DNA from: Dasysyrphus tricinctus
Lineage: Eukaryota > Arthropoda > Insecta > Diptera > Syrphidae
DNA length: 64,000 nucleotides
Assembly: GCA_963921185.1 (NCBI GenBank)
Contig: OY992531.1
Coordinates: 218,303,763 to 218,367,762, forward strand
Direction of reading: 5' to 3'
Shown here: in pieces, positions 49,190-60,154 of the stretch
How the letters are laid out: each line of letters opens with the position of its first letter
Numbering within the stretch: position 1 is the first letter of the stretch
Position numbers and translations under genes: made by a program
The notes under the pieces: model-generated
What the model was told of the DNA's origin: nothing
What the model saw: the letters and a program-made list of their open reading frames with translations, nothing else
Databases searched by the model: none

Positions 49190-49700
49190 TTGATACCTCC
49201 AGAAAGGTAAATTATTCCAGATCAACACCTTATCATTCTTCCTCAGTTGGTGCTTGGAAATGGGTACCAAAAAGACTATTGTTGCACACAACAATGGCAA
49301 CATTCTTACAGCCGATTTTTTAAACCGACCTACACCAACAAATTCCCGATCGTCAACAATAACAACAGTTTGAGCGGGGTTAGCAGCATCTCCGTTAGTT
49401 CCACAGTCTGTATAAGTCAAGCGACGGCGCATCTAATAAATTATTTAAATTATTTTTTCTTATTTTTGTTTAAGGGAATTTATTAAATTTCTTACAATGC
49501 ACAAAAGTGTAGCTGGATGCATTATTTCCCAGTTAGGTGGAAACTCATTACGAACAACGGGCTTCTTGATGCATTTGTATCTGTATTTTGTTGCCAACTA
49601 TGTTGAGGTGCACTTAAGTGGAACTCTGGCATTGCCATGGGAGCCCTCATTTTTCCAAGCAGTGAATATTTTATGCAAAGCATAGGAAGCAAGATTATTG
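49190..49700 (-). pseudogene. Broken double-stranded-RNA-binding-domain gene
   Basis: Two exon-like blocks on the minus strand. The first, ending at 49496, reads KKPVVRNEFPPNWEIMHPAT then LLCI. After a 63-bp GT-AG intron (49495-49433), the second continues RRRLTYTDCGTNGDAANPAQ then TVVIVDDREFVGVGRFKKSA. HPATLL..., the VIVDDREFVGVGR strand and the KKSA helix start form a dsRBD. A frameshift after KKSA (other frame: CNNSLFGTHFQAPTEEE) and another upstream near 49600 break the frame. The parent could be a DIP1- or ADAR-like dsRBD protein; I cannot choose. The retained intron points to DNA-level capture. Confidence 0.6.
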
Positions 49701-49741
49701 GTAAGCCATCAGTTTCTTCGTGATTGTTCATAACCCTGAAA

Positions 49742-51180
49742 AACAGTATGACAAAATTAGGTTTTCAAATATATCTGAAAATACGCTTCTTTTGTTTTAG
49801 GATTTTTTCGAAATCTTTGATCTAGGAATGTATCAACAATTTGCTTACGAAAGATAGTTAAGAAGTTACACCCAAGAACAAATACCAATGTTTTCAAATT
49901 CTCACTTAAAAGTACATACACTATGACCAAAAGTCAAGTTTTGAACCGCCGGCCGCCGCCGCCGACTCGAGTTCAAATTGGTAAAAGTCAATTTCAAGAG
50001 GATTTGAATTAGAATTTAGGGATGCATCAACTAATGTCCTAGGATAAATACTTTGGGAGTTACACCCAAGAACAAAAACCATTTTCTTCAAATTCCTACT
50101 TAAATATAGGTACCCTCTGATCAAAAGTCAAAATTTGAACCGCTGGCTCAAATTGAAATTGGTAAACGCCAATTGCAAGAGGATTCGAGTTAGAATTTAG
50201 GGATGTATCAACTATTATCCTAGGAAAAAAACTTTGGGAGTTACACCCAAGAACAAAAACCATTTTCTTCAAATTCCTACTTAAATGTAGGTACCCTCTG
50301 ACCAAAAGTCAAAATTTGAACCGCTGGCTCAAATTGAAATTGGTAAACGCCAATTGCAAGAGGATTTGAATTAGAATTTACGGATGCATCAACTATTATC
50401 CTAGGATAAATACTTTGGGAGTTACACCCAAGAACAAAAACCATTTTCTTCAAATTCCTACTTAAATGTAGGTACCCTCTGACCAAAAGTCAAAATTTGA
50501 ACCGCTGGCTCAAATTGAAATTGGAAAACGCCAATTGCAATAGCATTCGAATTAGAATTTAGGGATGCATCAACTATTATCCTAGGATAAATACTTTGGG
50601 AGTAACACCCAAGAACAAGAAGAACAAAAAAAACACGGCATTTGTTCTTTGGTGTAACTCCCAAAGTATTTATCCTAGGATAATTGACTTTTGGTCATAG
50701 TGTATGTACTTTTAAGTGAGAATTTGAAAACATTGGCATTTGTTCTTGGGTGTAACTTCTTAAGTATCTTTCGTAAGAAAATTATTGATACATTCCTAGA
50801 TCAAAGCTCAATTGACTTTTTTTCAGAATTTAAATAAAATCTGAAAAAGGCAATTGGACTGTGATGAGATTTTCAAACGATTTGACCCACAGAGATGGTT
50901 TTTACTTTTTAGAACTCTATAATTAATAGTGCTACTAATTGCATATGAATTTAAAATTTGAAGCAAAATTTCAAAAAATCCTATGATGAAGGAGTTTACT
51001 TTTAGGTTTTCAAGAATAACTGAAAGTAAAGTTCTTTTGTTCTAGGATTTTTTAAAAATTTGTTTTAAATACAAATCTTATGATGCAATTGGTTTAGTAG
51101 CACTATTATATACGTAATCGAAAAATATAAAAACCATCTCAAAACCATATTCAAAAAAAAAAAAAAAAATTGATTGCGAA
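49742..51180. repeat. Satellite foldback left of the Hsf fragment
   Basis: About four and a half direct copies of a 181-bp unit ('gggagttacacccaagaaca', 'gaccaaaagtcaaaatttga', 'aattggtaaacgccaattgc') fill 49860-50640. The orientation then flips at about 50640-50830, followed by a palindromic tail (50840-51180). The 66- to 69-codon minus-strand frames repeated every 181 bp are unit shadows, not genes. Confidence 0.88.
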
Positions 51181-51485
51181 TTACTCTTAATAGATGCAGA
51201 TGAGTCTGGTTACAAACAAAATCTATTAAATAAATATTAATTTGTTTTCTAAATTTATGGCAATGAAATTAATGAACTATTAACGTATGTATGTACAGCA
51301 TACATATCATAATGTATATTATATATGTATGAATTATTTCAGAACTCGTTCGCAAAACAGAGTAGGTCCTCAGAATATAAAAAAAAACAAATTATTTGTT
51401 GAAAAATTGTCGATTGCTGAATCATGTTTAAGTTAAAAAATAATATGAAATGCAAAAAATACTTCATTGAGTACATAAGAAAATA

Positions 51486-51720
51486 TTAAAGAATTTTCTT
51501 GAATATTTTTAACCTAATATCATCTTTTTTTTGTAAATAGAATTTATTCACCTTATTAAAAATGTCGGCTTCCAGTTGAGGAGGTAAATAAATTCGACCA
51601 GTTGAAGGTGATCCATTCTGTGGGATTGAATAGAGTTTAATTTTTATTAGAAACCGAAAAATCATAGAGACGATATTAAATGATCCAGCATTTAAGGCGG
51701 TGCCGCAGGGGATACACATC
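51486..51720 (-). other. Exon-like block downstream of the Hsf copy
   Basis: After an acceptor-like 'atcccacag' a frame reads NGSPSTGRIYLPPQLEADIF then NK and a GT donor. It looks like an exon but does not resemble the HSF C-terminus I know. It may be an unrecognised Hsf exon of this lineage or part of another fragment. Confidence 0.35.
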
Positions 51721-51833
51721 TCATATATTTATAAAATTCATTTGTTTTTTTAAACAATGCACAATTCATAAGAATTTTTTAATTTTATAGTTGGTTTGTT
51801 TTAAACGAATTGAATATTAACTTAAAGACTTAC

Positions 51834-54060
51834 TCCTAACAAAGTATTTGCATCCAATGAATATGAATCGGTGCGTAGTAAATCTTTGAGAGTATCCAAA
51901 TCGTCTTGAACAATACAAAAGTGCATACTGACTTCTTCACTGAAAAATTAAACAAACGCAATAAAATTAAATAACATTTTTTTAACTAATCGGAGTCATT
52001 CAACCAGTAAATGAAAATTTTGGTTGGTTAAAAAACATCCGCGTATTTATGTCGCCCCGAAAAAATATAAGAAAAAAAAAGGTGCCAGTACATATGTATT
52101 AGGACCCAGCAAAAAATTGTGGAAAACGGTACCAAAGAAAAGCGTATTATTTGTCCGATTACACTTTGAACGACCCCCATAGTTACATAACAAATTGGCA
52201 CTTACCGCAAATCGTTGCCGTGGTTGTTGCTATTGTTCACTTTGGACAATTGGAGTTTAGAATTGTTTTTTGATAATGATGAAAGTGTTTCATTATCATA
52301 ATCGGCAATCTTGCCAATAGATTGTAACTGCTTCTGCTTTCGACCAGAAGAAGATGGGTTTTGGCTTAAATCACATTTAGTGTTGAAGGTGTTATCACTA
52401 ACAAGACTGGGGTCATCAATTATGGGCGATTCCTGTGAGAAAAAGGTGCATTAAGACACACTCATGGCGTTACGTTGGTGGATGGACGATTTTAAAAGAC
52501 TTAACTTACTTCAAAAAGTTGAGAAGGCATAGCTGATTCAATGAAGTTATCAGCATTGTACATATCTGTTGCATCGTTTGTAATTTTTGCAGATTGTAAA
52601 TTTTGATCATTCATTGGCGATATAAGACGGGGATCAATTGCTGCATTCATATTAATAGTGCTGCTACTAGGACTGGAAAGACCTTCGGGTATATTTGTGT
52701 TACCATCTGGTAATGCATAATTTGCATTCTAGAACGTCATTGCATTAATATCATTTTTTTCTGTTTTTATTTGCTGTTGGCCAGTTGCATTTCCAGAGGA
52801 GCGTAACATTTTTGTTGCCGGAATTGAAGATGTCGAGGAAGAAGTTGTTACTGTTGACGAAACAGCACCAATTTTGCGCTTATTTGATTTTGCCTTCATT
52901 TGCAACATTTGATTGCGTGTCATTTTCTTAACCATGGGTGTGGTGAGATGATTTTCATCATTTATATTTGTCTCGGGAGTTTGAGGTTCACTGTCGGCCA
53001 CTTCAGTTACATGATAAACAATTTGAGATCCATCGGGATTGACTGCATTTATGAGTGCTCCCGATCGTCCTGGTGTAATATTTCCTATGGATACCTGAGC
53101 ATCTTCTACACTTTGATTGGAGTAGTCAAATAACTGACTGTTTATGCTTCCATTAGATTGAGGACGCTCAATTTTTGGTATAGGACTCTCGTTTTCATGA
53201 TTACTGGAACCAACTGATGGCATATTTGCATATGGGCTTAATGGAGCACTAAAAATAAATACATTTGAATTTTTAATAATATTATTTATATTCCTTTATT
53301 TTTAATATATTACTCTAAATCAGAATCATTTTCTGCATTCGCTTCATCAAAAAGCTCTTCACCAAGTTCATGAATTACAGGTCCACATTCCGATCCAGAT
53401 TCACTTGCTTTTCTTAGCTTAGCTTGTTCCGGAGTATCGTTGATCATCAATTGCATATGACGTTTGACACTTGTAATGTTTCTTGATGGTTGTACAATGG
53501 TTATTAGGAATTGTATGAGCTAAAAAATATATGTATTTTGTTTCAAAAGCAATGATTTCTAGTCTTTCAGATTTAACTTACCTTGTTAACAATTTGCTGT
53601 TGCTTAGCGTGTTTTTGTCGAAGTGATGCAATCTCACGCCAAAGTGCTTCTTTCACGCATCGCCTTGACATCATTCAGCACCTTGCTTACTGCTTCTGGT
53701 TTAACAGTTGCCTTTTCATCAATTGATTTAGTATTGGCAATTTTTTGCTTAATATGTTCCAAAAGGTATGGGGAATTACGTTTGAAACACGGATGAGAAA
53801 ATTTCATGTCGTCACGATCGAATTTTAGTCCACCATTGTCAATAGAGGTTATTTTATGAAAACCATTTGAAAAAACGCAAGAATTTTATATTAGAAGCAC
53901 TAAATAAATACTTATGTTCATAAATGAAAAGTAGTTTTCTTCTATACTTACACATATTAAGTTGCCGAATGAAGCTTGCCATATTGTTGTGCTTATAATT
54001 TAAAGGCAGTAGCTCACGAGCAAATTGAGCCTGATTTTGAATTATGAAACTTCGACCATC
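51834..54060 (-). pseudogene. Hsf: Heat shock factor (Hsf) gene copy, partial and broken
   Basis: Copy of the heat-shock transcription factor with introns kept. Exons: 54060-53952 (DNA-binding domain from DGRSFIIQNQAQFAREL to ASFIRQLNM), 53866-53582 (YGFHKITSIDNGG, FKRNSPYLLEHIK, then coiled coil), 53519-53314 (VQPSRNITSVKRHMQLM), 53248-52510, 52432-52206 and 51939-51834 (VQDDLDTLKDLL ... ANTLLG). Damage: the acceptor before 53866 is AA instead of AG; bases lost in the coiled coil between VKAMR and KEALWREIASL shift the frame; and an in-frame TAG follows NAMTF in exon 4 (about 52732). The first exon, with the start of the DNA-binding domain, and the C-terminal end are absent. It cannot encode a working factor. 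Confidence 0.85.
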
Positions 54061-54084
54061 CTGAAAAGAATAAATTGGCAAATA

Positions 54085-55430
54085 TGTTTAGCATCCCTAA
54101 ACTCGTATTTGAATCCTCTTGAAATTGGCGTTTACCAATTTCAATTCGAGCCAGCGATTCAAATTTTGACTTTTGGTTAGAGGGTACCTACATTTAAGTA
54201 TGAATTTAAAAAAAAGGCATTTGTTCTTGGGTGTAACTCCCAAAGTATTTATCCTAGGTTAATAGTTGATGCATCCCTAAATTCGTATTCGAATACTGTT
54301 GAAATTGGCGTTTACCAATTTTAATTTGAGCCAGCGGTTCAAAATTTGACTTTTGGTCAGAGGGCACCTACTTTTAAGTGAGAGTTTGAAGAAAATGGTA
54401 TTTGTTCTTGGGTGTAACTCCCAAAGTATTTAACCTAGGACAATAGTTGATGCATCCCTAAATTTGTATTCGAATACTGTTGAAATTGGCGTTTACCAAT
54501 TTCAATTCGAGCCAGCGGTTTAAAATTTGACTTTTGGTCAGAGGGTACCTACTTTAAAGTGAGAATTTGAAGAAAATGGTATTTGTTCTTGGGTGTAACT
54601 CCCAAAGTATTTAACCTAGGACAATAGTTGATGCATCCCTAAATTCGCTTTGACTTTTGGTCAGAGGGTACCTACTTTAAAGTGAGAATTTGAAGAAAAT
54701 GGTATTTGTTCTTGGGTGTAACTCCCAAAGTATTTAACCTAGGACAATAGTTGATGCATCCCTAAATTCGCATTCGAATACTGTTGAAATTGGCGTTTAC
54801 TTATTTTAATTCGAGCCAGCGGTTCAAAATTTGACTTTTGGTCAGAGGGTACCTACTTTTAAGTGAGAATTTGAAAACATTGGCATTTGTTCTTGGGTGT
54901 AACTCCTAATGTATCTTTCGTAGGAACATTGTTGATACATTGCTAGATCACATCCTAATTGACTTTTTTCAGAATTTCAATAAAATCAGAAATAGGCAAT
55001 TGGACTGTGATGAGATTTTCAAACGGTTTGACCTACCGAGATGGTTTTTACTTTTTGGAACTCTTTATTTAATAGTGCTACTATTTGCTTATACATTTTA
55101 AATTTGAAACTAAATTTTAAAAAATTCTATAGTCAAAAATAAGTATCCTTTTAGGTTATCAAGAATAACTGAAAGTAAACTTTTTTTGTTGTAGGATTTT
55201 GTATTTGTTTTAAATACAAATCTTATGATGCAATTAGTAGCACTATTAAATACATAGTCCAAATATATAAAAACCATCTCTGTGGGCCAAACCATTTTGA
55301 AAAATCATAACAGTCCAATTGCCTTTTTTCAGATTTTGTTGGAATTCTGAAAAAAGTCAAGTGATTTTTCCGAATGGTTAAAAATTCTATAACAAAACAA
55401 GTTTCCTTTAAGGTTTTCAACATGAGATTT
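54085..55430. repeat. Satellite foldback right of the Hsf fragment
   Basis: The same 181-bp unit as at 49860-50640, inverted, about five copies (54085-54960; one shortened near 54650), then the same palindromic tail ('aattggactgtgatgagatt' to 'aaaccatctctgtgggcc'). Together with the left array it forms a large inverted repeat whose loop is the Hsf fragment. Confidence 0.88.
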
Positions 55431-56123
55431 TTATATATTAGAAAATGAGGTAGTTGAATATTTTCTAGTGTTCATTTATTAAATAAGTTAAGAAAGGGTG
55501 AAATGCTGAGGAAACAACAAACCAATCTCATTTTATTGGTGAAAGCAAATATTTATTTGAACGGTATCCAAACAGGAGCTTTTAGCTCTTAGAGTCCTCC
55601 AAGAAAATAGTGTTGGTACAATGGTTTTTGTCATTTTGAAAATGATTGATGAATAAGCATATTCAGAAAAATGAGATCTCAGAGCCCTCCGCAATGTCTC
55701 TTGAACAGGATTACTCTGAAATTTTGCGGTCAAATTACAGAGGAAGGAAAATAATGGATTCGCTTGCTCAGTCTTTGACGTAGAGCCCCCTGAGGATTCA
55801 TTTTCCTGAACACGCCTAATGATTCATAGCACTGAACAATTTTATCTAGACAAAAAAAAACAACTCACACAGAAGATCGAGTACCTAATTTATTGTCTAT
55901 CGACCAAAGTTCGATTTAAGCACTTCAGACTAATATCAAAATTTTACATCACCATGATTCTTCAAGAATCGTTGATGATGCTTGAATGTATATTATTTGT
56001 GTAAATGCACTGTTTATCAAAAACCACACATGACAAAAAAGCCTCGAGGACCAGATTTGTATTTGCGAAATACTGCCTGATAAAAATAGCAATTATGTGT
56101 GATCATCAAGTGCTTTAAAAAAT
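55431..56123. other. Element interior, nothing recognised
   Basis: Spacer between the right satellite and the RpL36 copy. Minus frame 55533-55733 and plus frame 55819-56004 have no recognisable content. Confidence 0.45.
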
Positions 56124-56450
56124 TTACTTACCATGAGCTTGGGTTTTCCTCATTTGAGTGAGGATGCTGGAATGTTCTTAGCACTTCCTTTCCGCGCGGA
56201 TGTGTGTTCCCAATAGACTCTTTAAGAATTTCAAAGCACGATTATCCTTGGACACTTCAAACAATCCCATGGTTCTCCTCTTGTAAGGAGCATGGCAAAC
56301 CACTTCCCGAGCAAGATCCTCGATGGATGTTCTTTAGACGAGAACCACGTAGTCCATTGACTTTCCTGTCACCGGTGAATTAAACATTCTTTAGTTGGAT
56401 TGTTTATGTGCCCGATTGAGATCAATACAAAGTTCGTAGGGAACGGACAT
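56124..56450 (-). pseudogene. RpL36: Ribosomal protein L36 copy, broken
   Basis: Minus-strand copy of the large-subunit protein eL36. From ATG at 56450: MSVPYELCIDLNRAHKQSN, then a stop/frameshift; GDRKVNGLRGSRLKNIH in another frame; LAREVVCHAPYKRRTMGLFE; KDNRALKFLKSLLGTHIRAE; then a stop after RKC; and ILTQMRKTQAHGK before TAA at the normal end. The 'HTKFMRD' region is missing. No intron is seen within the coding part, which suits a retrocopy, but no poly(A) tail or flanking duplication is clear. Non-functional. Confidence 0.85.
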
Positions 56451-57286
56451 TGTACTCTAGACGACAGTGGGTGGAAAGGACATAGTGTCAGGTGTTGCAA
56501 GTATTCGCGTTTTTAGTATTCGCCTCTATAGCCTCCGTCGTTTTTGTTAAAAACATGGACGAAAGTTAGTGAACACAAAAAAGAATTTGTTTCATTTATT
56601 GTCTGCACCCAAAAACAAACTAACAAATATTACTAAAGTTGCTACACTTTCACGGCGGCAAAAGCGCGAGCACTACACCTGGCACTATGTCTGGCCTAAA
56701 CACTTTTATTTTTAAATCACTCATAACGAAAAAACTTTTCCGCACATTTTATTTTTTATAAATAGAAACTTAACACGCAATATTCTTTCACGCGACCGAT
56801 CATAATAAATTTTTCACAATAAACAAACTTTTTTTATACTTTTTTTCATCTGTCAAAATATTGAGCTACAGGTTACATGATTTGGTAAATGTAAGGCAGC
56901 TACGCATATGGAGTTTTAAGGGTGCGCTTTTACTTTTTGGTGAATTTTCTTCAATTTTAATAAAAATATTCATAATTATTGTTTTATTTGTATGCCAGAA
57001 GCGACGAAAATTATTTTTGTTATAGTTTTTGTTCAAAAAGAGTTTAAAAAACCCAATTGTATTAAAAAGAAAAAAATATTTTCAATTTTTGAATTCAACG
57101 GATTCATATTTTAAATATCTGAGCGCAGGGTAGTCCACAAAATTTGCGCACAGCGCTGTGACCAAATTTTTGTCGCTGTATTGGTGCGGTCTCCATTTAA
57201 AATGCACGGGGAAACTAATACATGCTCATAAATTTGGGCAAAATGCTCTCACTTCAGCTTGTAGGGTGAAAGAGAACAAACCCCCT
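56451..57286. other. Right interior of the 12-kb element
   Basis: AT-rich sequence with poly-T and poly-A stretches and no supported coding region, ending at the right 34-bp TIR. Confidence 0.45.
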
Positions 57287-57550
57287 GAGTCGCGACTCTA
57301 GATAATATAGGTTCTCTATGATAAAAACTGTGAGCGAAAAATGAAATTAAACAACAAAACAGATTATTTTCTCAAAAAATTTAATTTTCTTTTATTTATG
57401 CACATAAATGCGTATCTAATATAAACAAAACACAACGAAAACTGAATTATAATACAAAAACAAAAATAAAGAAACTAAAAACAATCCAACCGGTGGCGGC
57501 AGTGCAGCAGGAAAAATGGGGGTTGTTCTTTTTTTATAAAAATTCACTAA

Positions 57551-58220
57551 TGTCGAATTCCTTTCAACAATTGGAGATCGATTTCTTTTTTGTGTTGAAA
57601 AGAATTTGTAAAAAAAATCAATTTTTTTATGTGATTGTGTGTGTTGGCCATTGACATAAATCTTGAGGCAAAAAGTAAACAAATTAATGGGCATACAAAT
57701 ACTCAAAAGTGCATTCCGACTTACGCGTCATTTAATACGATTAAAAACAAATATATTTTCGGGAATAGTAGCAGAAATAGACAAAAATTGTTGTGCGTCC
57801 ATTTAAGTTAAAAAAAAAATCCAAAATCCATCAAAAAACACATCAAATGAGGAACACGTCGGCGAGCGCGCGCTTCATAACATCAATCGACTTTGGACAC
57901 TTGAAATCAAAGTTCATTGATATTTTTATCACTTCTTATTAATTATGCACTGCCATTTGATGAATTAAAAACTTTTAAGAGATATATTTGTTTTTAATTT
58001 ATTTAAACGAACGAGAAACACTTTTGAGTATTTGTAAAACACCGCAGAACAAAACTTTCAACTCCAGAGAAATGTCAAATCGTACTAGTGTGTGTGAAAG
58101 TTTGTGTAAATCTTGCTAAAAACGAAAGATTTGATTTGTTTAGAAAAATTGATCTTTTCTTCTAAACAAATCGATTTTTTTCTAAACAGATTTGATTTTT
58201 TTGTTGTAAGGAATTTAACA
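57551..58220. repeat. MITE-like element with TAA target duplication (copy B)
   Basis: Close copy of 23035-23703: starts 'tgtcgaattcctttcaaca' and ends 'tgttgtaaggaatttaaca', with TAA on both sides (57548-57550, 58221-58223). Independent insertion of the same family. Confidence 0.85.
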
Positions 58221-58326
58221 TAAGAATAAATGGAATATCAAATAATTGGTACGAGTTTTTATCGAAACTCTTATTTATTTTTGCTAAAAATGAGTAGCGA
58301 CACAAGAACTTCAAAACTATAACTAT

Positions 58327-58650
58327 AGGCGTGTTTTATTGGAAAAAACTATAGCTAGCACAGTAAAATTTCCCTCGGTAAACAACAACAACTCCAAAAG
58401 TGACAATAAATAAGGCAGTATAAAAGTGAATATAAAAGTTGAGATAAAGTTTCGTAGCTGAAGCTAAGGCGGTGCGGAACTTAGTTATAAACAAATATTC
58501 ATTACTTGAAGGTTGGTAGCCTTTGCTTTTATGTAAAGATTTGTTCGAATTTTTAATGGCGAATAGTTTTGACATTAAGTGGCATGTCTGCCAACCTTCA
58601 GAAAAAATACAAAGTGAATATAAAAGTGAGTATAGCGTTTTATTGGTGCT
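58327..58650. repeat. Partial copy of the 7064-7432 MITE
   Basis: Begins 'taggcgtgttttattgg' and follows the 7064 element closely through 'gaaggttggtagcctttg', then leaves the match at 'tattggtgcttg'. The right TIR is missing. Confidence 0.75.
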
Positions 58651-58732
58651 TGATAAATACAGAAATTGAAAAGACCGAACTGGAAGCATTTTGATTTTAT
58701 TGATTTTTCACAAACAGCTGATGTTTGTTTAT

Positions 58733-58920
58733 AGGCGTTTTCCTTTGGAGGTGGCGAAGTACTTGCAAGTACTTTGCCAGCTTTTTTCAATGGAACACAT
58801 CAAACTGCTTTCCCATGTAAAATGTATCTACTCGCGCATGAGAGCATGTGCAGTTGGTAGTACTAGATTATAGTTTTCATCTACTCGTAAGTACTTCGCC
58901 ACCTCCAAAGGAAAACGGCT
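58733..58920. repeat. MITE 'aggcgttttcctttggaggt' (copy B)
   Basis: Second copy of the 23722 element, with TAT on both sides (58730-58732, 58921-58923). Differs by only a few bases from copy A. Confidence 0.85.
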
Positions 58921-58995
58921 TATGTGATGTGGAAGTAAAACGTAATAGATTTCCTCTTTTTGGTACTTTATTTGACACAAGCGTTGCATAACTTA

Positions 58996-59435
58996 CGCTG
59001 CGGCTCCATTGGCAATTTTTGAGGCAATTGCAATTGGAATAGGAATGGCAATTTATTGCTTGGGTGGGCATTTTCATTGCCAGGCAATTTCAATTATAAA
59101 CATATGTAGAGAAATATTTGACTGCAAATGATGTCAAATGCTGTTCAAATCCCCTGTATTTAATAGAATTTAATTTTAATTCACTATATTTTGTCATGTG
59201 CGTTCTCATATTCTACGATTTAATTGAAAAAATCAATAAAGAAGCCATTCACAATTACGGGGAACCCCATTTTTTCTCAATTTATTGCCTTGACGATGGA
59301 AATCAATAATTGCCTCTCATCTTCTAGGCAATATTGCCATTGCCATTGACAAAGCGTCTCCATTTGCATTATTAAAGGCAATAGCAATGAGTGAGGCAAT
59401 TTATTGCTTCAAATATTGCCAATGGAGCCGCTGGG
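58996..59435. repeat. MITE with TTA target duplication
   Basis: Ends 'cgctgcggctccattggcaa' and, inverted, 'cccagcggctccattggcaa', flanked by TTA (58993-58995, 59436-59438). The interior is rich in 'aggcaatttattgc' motifs in both orientations. Confidence 0.82.
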
Positions 59436-59591
59436 TTAAATGGATGGGGAAATTTTTTATGAATAAGGATTTATGTAACGTTACATAGTGGCTATATAAA
59501 TCCTTATGCATTGCATAACTATTCATCTGTTTAGCGCATTCTAATGAATAAGGCTGTTAGTAGATAAAGCCTTTTACGAGATTATGGGCAG

Positions 59592-60154
59592 AATAGGAAA
59601 AACCCAAGCCTAGCAAACTTGGTGAAACTTTCACATTTAAACAGGCGAGCATGGTCCAGGGGTCCAATTCCGCAAGTGTGAATGATTTTCTGTGTATAAT
59701 TCTATTCACACCAAAACAAGTGTGAATAAATTTGAAAGTGAAACTTCTTGCAAATTTTCACGAATTCACAATTTGATTTCAAAAACCATAGAAGAAAAAA
59801 CCCAAGTTTGGGAGACTTGGTGAACATTTTACGTAAGCAAACACACCTAGCTGACCAAGTCTTGTTCCGAACTGTACTTTCGTCTTCAGAACTTTATGTC
59901 AACGAAACGTCAACCAAAACATCTTTGTTTGACATCTTGCATTTTTGATTTTGATAAGAAATATTCATCGAAAAGTGAAGAATTAAAGGTTTTTAATATG
60001 ATTTTTATGAAAATCTAATTTAGTCATCAACGCACCAGCATTTTGTAAAGTTAGCTTAAAGCCCCAAATACAATATTCTTACCGTCCTCCGAATTCATTA
60101 ATAATTTCCCACTTTTTACTTCATTCTCCCTTAATATTTGAAAAAAAAAACATC
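59592..60154. other. Upstream region of the GGTase-I beta gene
   Basis: Probably holds promoter and 5' UTR. It contains a short repeated motif ('cccaagcctagcaaacttgg' near 59606, 'acccaagtttgggagacttgg' near 59800) that may be a further small inverted-repeat element. The frame at 59748-59948 is not supported. Confidence 0.4.

Larger units (their letters stand above)
45331..57320. mobile_element. 12-kb TIR element carrying host-gene pieces
   Basis: Bounded by perfect 34-bp inverted repeats (45331-45364 and 57287-57320) that begin 'catagagaacctatattatc' and end with the palindromic 'gagtcgcgactc'. The same 8 bp, 'ataaaaac', lies directly outside both ends (45323-45330 and 57321-57328). The 8-bp duplication fits hAT or P-type transposition; the sequence 'CATAG' at the tip does not decide between them. 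Contents: a spliced coding remnant (45860-46730), a 190-bp tandem array, a broken dsRBD gene, satellite foldbacks, a broken Hsf copy and a broken RpL36 copy. No transposase was recognised, though a short exon-like start (ATGGCGTCAGTAGCTC, about 45473) precedes a GT donor. Confidence 0.85.
44865..59591. mobile_element. Possible outer TIR shell, 14.7 kb
   Basis: 'ctgcccataatctcgtaaa' at 44865 and its complement ending at 59591 are inverted. Inward both sides carry 'cagccttattcat' and related motifs (near 45078 and 59550). This may be one element later filled by the 12-kb element and by MITEs, or two separate copies in opposite orientation. No matching target duplication was found, so the single-element reading is tentative. 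Confidence 0.45.

Noticed and set aside
49921..50664. Four similar 66- to 69-codon minus-strand frames spaced 181 bp apart, resembling a small gene family
   Set aside because: They are the same phase of a 181-bp satellite unit. The sequence conservation follows the DNA repeat rather than codons, and the repeat also occurs inverted at 54085-54960.
45331..57320. Firm assignment of the 12-kb element to the P or hAT superfamily
   Set aside because: An 8-bp duplication is shared by both, the tip sequence is not diagnostic, and no transposase was recognised.
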